Positions 55,654 to 64,000 of a stretch of DNA of 64,000 nucleotides are shown here, in pieces. Under the pieces are notes generated by a model. That model saw only the letters and a program-made list of their open reading frames with translations, was not told the origin of the DNA and did not search any database. The translations under genes were made by a program, and so were the position numbers. Position 1 is the stretch's first letter. Every line of letters starts with the position of its first letter. The DNA is from Halovenus carboxidivorans (lineage in GTDB: Archaea; Halobacteriota; Halobacteria; Halobacteriales; Haloarculaceae). The stretch covers positions 1-64,000 of the forward strand of contig NZ_WUUT01000001.1 in the NCBI RefSeq assembly GCF_009831575.1, given 5' to 3'.

Positions 55654-56492
55654 AGCGCGTCTGCAATCGCGGGTGCGGCGCTCACTTCGCTGACGCCACG
55701 CTCGATGGTGTCGGTCCCGTAGATCGCCTCGACGCCGGCCCGGGCGAGTTTCAACTGGGCGTTCCGGACCAACAGGGGATGGACGCAACTGACGAACACG
55801 CGCGCGGCGTCGCGCTCGTTCAACACCGCGACGGACTGACTCATCGTCGACCCCGTCGCGATGATGTCGTCGACGAGGACCACGTCACGCCCGTCGACGG
55901 CGGCCTCGCTCGGTTCGATCTCCACCTCGGTGCCGGAGTGCCGGGTCTTCTCGAAGTGATCGACGGCTCCGGCCCCGTAGGCGTCCCGAACCGTCTCGGC
56001 GAGGCTGATCGCCCCGGCGTCCGGCGAGAGAAACAGCGGATCGGACAGCTCTGACAGCGGGGCGGCGAGTCGGCCGGCGGCGTCGACGGTCTCGGTCGGC
56101 ACGTCGAAAAACTCACAGACGGCGGCTTCGTGTGGGTTGACCGTCAGCACCCGGTCGCTTCCGGTGGAGATCGCCCGTGCCATCGCCCGTGCGGAGACGG
56201 GATCGCCCTCCTCGAAGGCCTTGTCCTGGCGGGCGTAACCCATGTACGGCAGGACGGTCGTCACGGTCTCGACGCCCGATTCGGTCAGGGCGTCCTGTAG
56301 CTGGAGCAGTTCGACCCAATCTCCATCCGAAACCGTCGACGCGACGATGGTCGCCCGGTCGCCCTCCGCCGCGACCTGGACTTTCCGTTCGCCGTCGGGG
56401 AACCGGTCGTAGGAGACCCGGGCGAGCGGTCTGCCCGTCTCGGCGGCGAGTTCGGCCGCCAGTCCCTGTGTGGCCGACCCTGCAACGATCAT
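55650..56492 (-). CDS. prs: Ribose-phosphate pyrophosphokinase Prs
   Basis: A 280-residue enzyme that makes PRPP from ribose 5-phosphate and ATP, used for nucleotides, histidine and the corrinoid lower ligand. IVAGSATQGLAAELAAETGR, DRFPDGE, PYMGYARQDKAFEEGDPVSA and the PRPP motif VVLVDDIIATGSTM are diagnostic. It is of the short archaeal class. ATG 56492 is chosen; an upstream extension has 27 residues that do not align with the family. The MFS gene is downstream by overlap. Confidence 0.95.
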   Translation of the reverse strand: MIVAGSATQGLAAELAAETGRPLARVSYDRFPDGERKVQVAAEGDRATIVASTVSDGDWVELLQLQDALTESGVETVTTVLPYMGYARQDKAFEEGDPVSARAMARAISTGSDRVLTVNPHEAAVCEFFDVPTETVDAAGRLAAPLSELSDPLFLSPDAGAISLAETVRDAYGAGAVDHFEKTRHSGTEVEIEPSEAAVDGRDVVLVDDIIATGSTMSQSVAVLNERDAARVFVSCVHPLLVRNAQLKLARAGVEAIYGTDTIERGVSEVSAAPAIADAL

Positions 56493-56612
56493 GTTGAGCC
56501 AGTCGCCGCGCGGGCTAAACCAGTTTACGATTTTTCGCCGCTCGTGGTGTTCGCTCCCACCCCAGCACCGCAACGAAACGCTTACACTTCCCTCGCCGCG
56601 AGTAGTAGATGC

Positions 56613-56685
56613 GGGACCGTAGGGTAGCTTGGTATCCTTCGGGCCTTGGGTGCCCGTGACCCCGGTTCAAATCCGGGCGGTCCCA
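56613..56685 (+). tRNA. tRNA-Pro (anticodon TGG)
   Basis: A 73-base tRNA without encoded CCA. The acceptor stem GGGACCG (56613-56619) pairs with CGGTCCC (56678-56684), with A as discriminator. The D stem is GGGT/ATCC. The anticodon stem CGGGC/GCCCG encloses the loop CTTGGGT, with anticodon TGG at 56647-56649. The T stem CCCGG/CCGGG encloses TTCAAAT. No intron is present. It is read on the plus strand between divergent prs and a histidine kinase gene. Confidence 0.95.
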
Positions 56686-56695
56686 TAGCGACTAA

Positions 56696-56713
56696 AAGGC
56701 TTGCTAAAGCCTT
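56696..56713 (+). terminator. Inverted repeat just after tRNA-Pro
   Basis: AAGGCTT GCTA AAGCCTT: seven perfect base pairs with a four-base loop, 10 bases after the tRNA end. A T-rich stretch (GGTTTTATC) follows about ten bases later. It may be a termination or processing signal. The remaining bases to 56869 (about 155) hold no gene that I can support. Confidence 0.5.
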
Positions 56714-56869
56714 ATACGGCTGGTTTTATCGACTCTCAAAATACGTTGTTTCGCGGCAACTACGGTACAATTCTCAGCGGTTCGCTCACACACCCGAGCG
56801 ACAGCCTCGCGGAGCGACGGACCTGGAAGTTCGTGAAGCAATCGAGCGCGTCGAGGACGGTGGTTCTCG

Positions 56870-57916
56870 ATGACTGCCAGCCGGTCAGACTCGACCGCCA
56901 TCGGCTGGTCGGCAGTCTCGAAGCCCGGTTCGGATCTCGCTGTCGATCTCCCCGCGGCCGTCCTGCGGTACCTCCAAGCCGATGCCGGAGATCGCGTGTT
57001 CTACCTCGTCGAGGACGAGGGAACAGTTCTCGCGTATCACGAGCGGGACGTTCCCGACGAGAGCGAGCGGATTGTCGGCGTTCGCACGGTCACCGAGCAG
57101 TCCGACGGCAGGCCGACCGTCCGGCTGACGAGTACCGCTCTCACCCTGCTCGACGCCGCCGAGGATGACCACATCTACGCCGACGACGGCCCCGGTGAGT
57201 CTGCGCGTCTCCACCACTCCCCCGGTCGGCCTGACGCCGGTCGTGACGTGACTGACCGGCGGCAGCGCGAACAGATTCTGGACGTTCTCAACCGCGTTCT
57301 GCGGCACAATCTGCGCAACGAGTTGAGCGTCATCAAATCCCGGACCGGAATCGTCGAGGAACGACTCGAGGACCCGGGGCTGAGGACACACCTCGAAAAG
57401 ACGGCCGAGGCGGTCGACTCGCTGGTCGGGCTAGGCGAAGAAGCCCGGGTAATCGAGCGGGCACTGGAGTACGACACGGTCCCGACAGAGGTCGACGTCG
57501 ACGAACTACTCGACGAGATCACGGCGGAGACTGTCCCGCCGGCTGGGACCGTCGAGATGAGCGGCGAGTCGACGACGGTACGGACAGATCGGTACCTGCT
57601 GGCGGTTGCTCTCGAAAATATCGTCGAAAACGCCGTCGAACACACCACCGATGGCCGTCCGTGGATTCGCATCCGGACAGTCGATACCGGTGCAGGAGTC
57701 CATATCCGGGTCGACGACAACGGCCCCGGGATTCCACAGGTGGAGGTGGACGTGATCCGCCGCGGCCGGGAGACGGCGACCGAACACGGAAGCAGCATGG
57801 GACTGTGGCTCATCTCCTGGGCGGCGACCGCCTGCGGCGGTACGGCGTCGTTCGGCGACGGACCCGACGGCGCCCGGGTCGACCTCTGGATTCCCGACCA
57901 GCCGGCGTCCGACTGA
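56870..57916 (+). CDS. Histidine kinase with N-terminal AbrB-like domains
   Basis: A 348-residue soluble protein. Residues ~15-100 hold two similar segments, DLAVDLPAAVLRYLQADAGD and GRPTVRLTSTALTLLDAA, each with the strand-helix-strand pattern of SpoVT/AbrB DNA-binding domains. The histidine kinase part follows: H-box VLNRVLRHNLRNEL with phosphoacceptor His at about 149, N-box ENIVENAVEHTTDG, and G boxes RVDDNGPGIPQVE and HGSSMGLWLISW. There is no membrane helix. A response regulator is not adjacent. Confidence 0.85.
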   Translation: MTASRSDSTAIGWSAVSKPGSDLAVDLPAAVLRYLQADAGDRVFYLVEDEGTVLAYHERDVPDESERIVGVRTVTEQSDGRPTVRLTSTALTLLDAAEDDHIYADDGPGESARLHHSPGRPDAGRDVTDRRQREQILDVLNRVLRHNLRNELSVIKSRTGIVEERLEDPGLRTHLEKTAEAVDSLVGLGEEARVIERALEYDTVPTEVDVDELLDEITAETVPPAGTVEMSGESTTVRTDRYLLAVALENIVENAVEHTTDGRPWIRIRTVDTGAGVHIRVDDNGPGIPQVEVDVIRRGRETATEHGSSMGLWLISWAATACGGTASFGDGPDGARVDLWIPDQPASD

Positions 57917-57997
57917 CCGGGTGCCGACGGGAGCCACTTAAACTGGCCCGGATACTCGGGAGGGGCTACTTTGGAAGAACAGTACCTGTCTCTGTGT

Positions 57998-58144
57998 ATG
58001 CACGCAAGCGACACGCGGGCGTTCGTCTGTCCGGGGTGTGGGGAGCGGATGAACGTCTCACCGGCGATGCGCGAAGCGGTACTGCAAAACGGCTGTCCGT
58101 TCTGTACCGACGCTGTCGAGAGTCCCGAGGCGTTCGTTAGCTGA
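57998..58144 (+). CDS. Small CPxCG-type zinc-finger protein
   Basis: A 48-residue protein with two Cys pairs: [12 protein letters not shown] and [10 protein letters not shown], a standard four-cysteine zinc ribbon. It is typical of haloarchaeal micro-proteins. ATG 57998 has a plausible promoter space after the histidine kinase gene (81 bases). Its last eight bases overlap the mdh gene, which runs convergently. No partner is known. Confidence 0.8.
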   Translation: MHASDTRAFVCPGCGERMNVSPAMREAVLQNGCPFCTDAVESPEAFVS

Positions 58145-59051
58145 TCTTCTCGTACTGCTCGGAGAGTTTGTCGGCGGCCTCCTGCATCTGCTCGCGCTCG
58201 AACTCGGTGAGTTCCCACTCGATGACCTCTTCGACGCCGTTCTCCCCGAGTCGGACCGGGACACCGAAGCCGACGCCCTCGTGACCGTACTCGCCGTCAA
58301 GCGGGATCGAACACGGGAGCACTTCGCCGGTGTCGTTGAGAATCGCGTCGACGATGTGGGTGACACCGCGGGCGGGACCCCACTCGGTCGCGCCCTTGCG
58401 CTCGATGACGTTCATGGCGCTTTCCTGCAGATCCGCGAGAATCTCCTCCTGTTCGTCCTCGGTGAACTCCGGATCCGTGCCGTCGACGCGGACCTTCGAG
58501 AAGACCGGAACCTGCGCGTCGCCGTGCTCGCCCAGAATCGTCGCCTCGACGTTGCCGACCGGCGTGTCGAAGCGCTCGGAGAGTACGTAGCGGAAGCGGG
58601 CGGAGTCGAGTCGGCCGCCGAAGCCGATGACTTTGCTCCGGTCGCGGTCGCCGGCCTCGTAGAGGTGCCGGTTGAGGAGGTCGACCGGGTTCGAGGTGGT
58701 GACGGTGATGAAGTCGTCGCTGTGCTCCGCGAGCGAATCCTGAATGTCCTCCATGATCGGGGCGTTGTCGTCGGCCAGATCAAGCCGCGTGTCGCCCGGA
58801 CTGCGCGGCAGTCCCGCTGTGATGACGACGACATCGGAGCCGGCGGTGTCGGCGTAATCGCCCTGTCGAACCTCGGTGTTCGAGTCGTAGGCGATGCCGT
58901 GGTTGGTGTCGGCCGCCTGTCCGACGGTCACGTCCTCCTGCTCGGGAATGTCGACGAAGACGACCTCGTCGGCGATATCTTCCAGTGCAATCGTGTACCC
59001 TGCTGCCGCGCCGACGGTGCCTGCCGCACCGACGATGCTTACTTTTGCCAT
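58137..59051 (-). CDS. mdh: Malate dehydrogenase (NAD(P)-dependent, LDH-like)
   Basis: A 304-residue enzyme, the haloarchaeal LDH-like [23 protein letters not shown] binds [20 protein letters not shown] has the mobile loop with catalytic-site Arg residues, and [17 protein letters not shown] carries the active-site His. The Arg in the [10 protein letters not shown] region selects oxaloacetate over pyruvate. ATG 59051 is chosen, as upstream codons from 59129 are not conserved sequence. It interconverts malate and oxaloacetate in the TCA cycle; malic enzyme is encoded at 61287-63539. Confidence 0.96.
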   Translation of the reverse strand: MAKVSIVGAAGTVGAAAGYTIALEDIADEVVFVDIPEQEDVTVGQAADTNHGIAYDSNTEVRQGDYADTAGSDVVVITAGLPRSPGDTRLDLADDNAPIMEDIQDSLAEHSDDFITVTTSNPVDLLNRHLYEAGDRDRSKVIGFGGRLDSARFRYVLSERFDTPVGNVEATILGEHGDAQVPVFSKVRVDGTDPEFTEDEQEEILADLQESAMNVIERKGATEWGPARGVTHIVDAILNDTGEVLPCSIPLDGEYGHEGVGFGVPVRLGENGVEEVIEWELTEFEREQMQEAADKLSEQYEKIS

Positions 59052-59215
59052 GGTTGCATCTCCCTCAGCCCTCGCCGTAAACATGTCGAAACGACGGCGC
59101 GTATCTTCATTCGATATTACTGTTAACAAATACTATATTTTCACTTACCCCCTCACAGCGGGGGCGGGTCGGTGGCTCCGCAACCACTAAACGCGCTTCG
59201 CACCTTGTCCCGGTA

Positions 59216-60658
59216 ATGACCGACTGGACGGAGAAGTACCGCCCCAGTTCGCTGTCGGAACTGCGGGGCAACGACAAAGCCCGTGACGCCTTGCGGGAGT
59301 GGGCCGAGACCTGGGACGACCACCGCAAGGCGGTCATCCTCCACGGGCCGCCGGGGATCGGGAAGACCTCGGCGGCGCACGCCCTGGCCGCGGACAAGGG
59401 CTGGCCGACCATCGAACTGAACGCCTCGGACTCCCGGACGAAAGACGTGATCGAACGGGTCGCCGGCGAGGCCGCAAAGAGCGGAACGCTCACCGGGGGT
59501 GGCGGCGGTCGCCGTCTGCTCATCATGGACGAGGCCGACAACATTCACGGCAACGCCGACCGCGGTGGCTCCCGGGCGATCACCAGCCTCGTCAAGGAGG
59601 CCAGCCAGCCGATGATTCTCATCGCGAACGACTTCTACGAGATGTCGAACGGCCTCCGCAACGCCTGCGAGGACATCGAGTTCCGCGGCGTCTCGAAACG
59701 CTCGATTCTTCCCGTCCTGCGTGATCTCTGCCGCAAAGAGGGAATCGAGTTCGACTCCGAGGCGCTCGAACAGATCGCGGAGACCAACAGCGGCGACCTG
59801 CGCGGCGCGATCAAGGATCTGCAAGCGCTCGCCGAAGGGAAGGACCGACTCACGCCCGAGGATGTCGTCACCAGCGAGCGCGACACCACCGAGGGCGTGT
59901 TCGACTACCTCGACACCGTGATCAAAAACGCGGGACCGCAGGAGGCCTTGGAGGCCAGCTACGACGTCGACGAGACCCCGGACGATCTGATCAACTGGAT
60001 CGAGGACAACATGCCCAAAGACTACCACGGCGAGGAACTCGTCGTCGCCTACGACTTCCTGGCGAACGCCGACCGCTGGCTCGGGCGCGTTCGCGCCACG
60101 CAGAACTACTCGTTTTGGCGCTACGCCGGGGACAACATGACCGCGGGCGTGGCCGCCGCCCGCCGCGAGGAGAAAGGCGGATGGACCCGCTACGGCCCGC
60201 CGAGCTACTGGTCGAAACTCGGCCGCTCGCGGGGCACGCGAGACAAGCGCGATTACATCGCCCGGAAAATCGCCGAGGCCAACGGCGTGAGCATGTCGAC
60301 CGCCCGCCGCAAGATCATGCCGCAACTCGCGGTGATGACTCACCACTGCAAGAACCGCGAACTGACGGTGGCGATGGCCGCCCGCTACGAGCTAGACGAG
60401 GAACACGTCGCCTTCGTCACTGGCAGCGGCAAGAACACCAACAAGGTCGAATCGATCGTCGAAGACGCCCAGGAACTCCGGGAGGCGGCGTCCGTCGCGG
60501 CCTCACAGGGCGCTTTCGAGGGGACGGCCGAGGGGGACCACGACGCGTCGGAGTCGGCGGACGACTCCGAGGAGTCCGACCCGGCCGCCGCTGAGGAGAC
60601 GAGCGAGGAGGATCCCTCGGAAGAAGACGAACAGGCCGGGCTTTCGGAGTTTATGTGA
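59216..60658 (+). CDS. rfcL: Replication factor C large subunit RfcL
   Basis: A 480-residue clamp-loader subunit. It starts WTEKYRPSSLSELRGND, Walker A is HGPPGIGKTSAAHALA, Walker B is LLIMDEADNIHG, and there is a Gly-rich loop (SGTLTGGGGGR) before it. The C-terminus is a long Asp/Glu/Ser-rich tail ending QAGLSEFM, a near-match to a PCNA-interaction (PIP) motif, as is usual for RfcL. It loads the PCNA clamp with RfcS/RfcC. It stands divergent from mdh and converges with the CtaA-like gene. Confidence 0.95.
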   Translation: MTDWTEKYRPSSLSELRGNDKARDALREWAETWDDHRKAVILHGPPGIGKTSAAHALAADKGWPTIELNASDSRTKDVIERVAGEAAKSGTLTGGGGGRRLLIMDEADNIHGNADRGGSRAITSLVKEASQPMILIANDFYEMSNGLRNACEDIEFRGVSKRSILPVLRDLCRKEGIEFDSEALEQIAETNSGDLRGAIKDLQALAEGKDRLTPEDVVTSERDTTEGVFDYLDTVIKNAGPQEALEASYDVDETPDDLINWIEDNMPKDYHGEELVVAYDFLANADRWLGRVRATQNYSFWRYAGDNMTAGVAAARREEKGGWTRYGPPSYWSKLGRSRGTRDKRDYIARKIAEANGVSMSTARRKIMPQLAVMTHHCKNRELTVAMAARYELDEEHVAFVTGSGKNTNKVESIVEDAQELREAASVAASQGAFEGTAEGDHDASESADDSEESDPAAAEETSEEDPSEEDEQAGLSEFM

Positions 60659-60664
60659 GGCTTC

Positions 60665-61156
60665 TCAGTCGCCGGTGACTGCGGTTTCCGTGTCTGCTTC
60701 TGTCGTGCTCTCGGTGGGGCGCCCGCTGGCGGTCCAGAAGGACAGCGCCGTCGCGTAGACGAGCGAGGCGAAGATCAACTGCGCCGCGGTCTGGTGGAGC
60801 ATCGACGCGGTGATGCCGAAGTTGAGCACGGTGTTCGCGCCGAACAGGATCTGCAGCGGCAACATCACGACCGCGACGCCGAGGGCGTAGGTGATCCGGG
60901 TGTCGTACTCGCCGCGCCAGGCGATCAGTCCCGCGCCGAGGATCATGAACCCGACGACCATCGCGACCAGACGGTGGAACCACTCGACGAAACTCGGCCA
61001 CGTCGCCGGGAAGAGCCCGAGCCAGCCGTCACAGAACGGCCACCGCCCCGCACAGGTCAACCCCGCGCCGATCTTGCCGGTGTAGACGCCGAGCAGGATG
61101 AGCCCGAACGTCCCGACCGTCGTCGCAGCCAGGTAGTGGCGGAATGAAAGACGCAT
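60665..61156 (-). CDS. CtaA/COX15-like heme A synthase-family protein (short form)
   Basis: A 163-residue membrane protein with four helices, half the length of bacterial CtaA (~300). [20 protein letters not shown] is the first helix. Conserved heme ligand positions are seen as [16 protein letters not shown] and [16 protein letters not shown], each with a His. A Cys pair lies in [13 protein letters not shown], as in archaeal and bacterial CtaA. It is likely to oxidise heme O to heme A for terminal oxidases. ATG 61156 is used; two more residues are possible with a TTG. Confidence 0.85.
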   Translation of the reverse strand: MRLSFRHYLAATTVGTFGLILLGVYTGKIGAGLTCAGRWPFCDGWLGLFPATWPSFVEWFHRLVAMVVGFMILGAGLIAWRGEYDTRITYALGVAVVMLPLQILFGANTVLNFGITASMLHQTAAQLIFASLVYATALSFWTASGRPTESTTEADTETAVTGD

Positions 61157-61286
61157 ATCCAACCCTCAGGAGTGCGGATATTTCAATTGTGGCATTCGTC
61201 TCTCCCCGGATCGGCCCGCCCGTCCCCCCCGATTCGAGCCCCGGGGTTCCGATGCTCTTTTGGGCTCTCCGCCTGCTGATACTGGC

Positions 61287-63539
<2,253 letters not shown>

Positions 63540-63560
63540 CCCGAAGGAGTGGGCGGGCGG

Positions 63561-63566
63561 TTTTTT
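63561..63566 (+). terminator. T-run after the malic enzyme gene
   Basis: Six T residues follow a G+C-rich stretch, 22 bases after the maeB stop, a usual archaeal terminator position. The convergent gene's stop is at 63594. Confidence 0.5.
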
Positions 63567-63593
63567 CGCCACCGGAAGACTCGCCGTCCTCGA

Positions 63594-64000
63594 TTAGTTC
63601 GCGTACTCGAACAGTACCGACGCGAGCAGGAACACGGCGAGTCCGGCCGCGACGCCGGCGCCGCCCCCGAGCAACACGTCCTCGAACGCGAGTCGACCGG
63701 CGAGCATCCCGATTGCAGCGGCCTCCAGACCGGCACCGAAGGCGGCCGTTCGGGCGCCGCTTGACTCCTCCTCGCGGTGTGCCGCCGTGACCGCTTCCCC
63801 GACCTCGTCGCTCTCCGACTCGGCTTCCTGTTGCTGCTGGAGGAGCCACGGCAGCAGGAAGAACGATCCGACGCCCGAGAGCAACCCGACCGTCAGCCCG
63901 AAGACCAGCCAGTTGCTCTCGAAGAGGAAGTAACTGACCGCCGTCAGCGCGAGGAAGTTCCCGACGCTCGAAGCGACGCCGATGAGCCGTACGACGTTCT
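63594..64000 (-). CDS. Membrane protein of unknown function, N-terminus outside the window
   Basis: The frame enters from the window edge at about 63998 and ends at 63594, so at least 134 residues are coded: NVVRLIGVASSVGNFLALTA at the visible start, then helices around LVFGLTVGLLSGVGSFFLLP, a Gln/Glu-rich loop (QQQQEAESESDEVGEA) and two more helices (GAGLEAAAIGMLAGRLAF, and near the end VAAGLAVFLLASVLFEYAN). Four membrane helices are seen. No domain is recognised. Confidence 0.65.
   Translation of the reverse strand, partial: NVVRLIGVASSVGNFLALTAVSYFLFESNWLVFGLTVGLLSGVGSFFLLPWLLQQQQEAESESDEVGEAVTAAHREEESSGARTAAFGAGLEAAAIGMLAGRLAFEDVLLGGGAGVAAGLAVFLLASVLFEYAN

Noticed and set aside
56646-56873. 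A 75-codon frame that begins inside tRNA-Pro
   Set aside because: Its only ATG lies within the tRNA gene, there is no alternative start after it, and no homologous pattern was seen; the tail may be a remnant but cannot be supported.

Overview
The window is chromosomal DNA of a halophilic archaeon (class Halobacteria). The evidence is the high G+C content, very acidic proteins, densely packed and overlapping genes with frequent GTG starts and few ribosome binding sites, an Orc1/Cdc6 origin with haloarchaeal origin recognition boxes (ORBs), an archaeal DNA polymerase D small subunit, replication factor C subunits, a PGF-CTERM surface protein, haloarchaeal-type histidine kinase and transducer, and an archaeal CobY/CobT cobamide pathway. 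I cannot name the genus.

Layout. 1-770 is a replication origin with three ORBs, two of them inverted around an A+T-rich stretch, followed by orc1/cdc6 (771-2429). A winged-helix regulator (2479-3288, minus) is divergent from a ten-gene corrin-ring operon (3437-12571): cbiT, cbiL, cbiF, cbiG, cbiH1, cbiH2, ferredoxin, a LAGLIDADG-like protein, cbiX with a [2Fe-2S] domain, and a DUF3209-like protein, plus a beta-propeller gene that overlaps its end. 12626-21155 is a housekeeping block: serB, a GIY-YIG protein, polymerase D small subunit, TrkA-N, CBS, carB and a MaoC-like protein. A second ten-gene operon on the minus strand (31141 down to 21215) carries late cobamide assembly and salvage: a cbiX-like gene, cobT, cbiA, a HAD protein, cbiB, cobS, a cobY-cobD fusion, cbiZ, cobA and cbiP. 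Two small unknown genes follow, then cobN-cbiC-cbiE (37243 down to 31902), divergent by only 33 bp from a ChlI/ChlD-type chelatase motor gene, cbtB, cbtA and a [2Fe-2S] protein (37277-40766).

40767-64000 holds mixed core genes: XPD/DinG-type helicase, PGF-CTERM protein, flavin reductase, soluble PAS chemotaxis transducer, DJ-1/PfpI protein, rfcC, an M50 protease with CBS domains, an F420-type oxidoreductase, two MFS transporters, an MBL hydrolase, prs, tRNA-Pro(TGG), an AbrB-like histidine kinase, a 48-residue zinc-finger protein, malate dehydrogenase, rfcL, a CtaA-like protein, a malic enzyme and a partial membrane protein.

How the genes work together. The cob genes encode cobalt uptake (CbtAB), two cobalt insertion systems (CbiX-type, and CobN with a ChlI/D motor), corrin ring methylation and contraction, amidation, adenosylation, aminopropanol attachment, nucleotide-loop assembly and cobinamide salvage. 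No recognisable CbiD (C1 methylation) or CbiJ (precorrin-6A reduction) is present, and the corrin operon holds several uncharacterised genes that are candidates for those steps. The most unusual items are the LAGLIDADG-fold protein inside the corrin operon, the CGAS repeat tail of CbiH2, the CobY-CobD fusion, the C-terminal extra domain on CarB, an ORB-like copy inside the polymerase D small-subunit gene, and several perfect inverted repeats at divergent promoters. No insertion sequence, integrase, intein or CRISPR array was seen.
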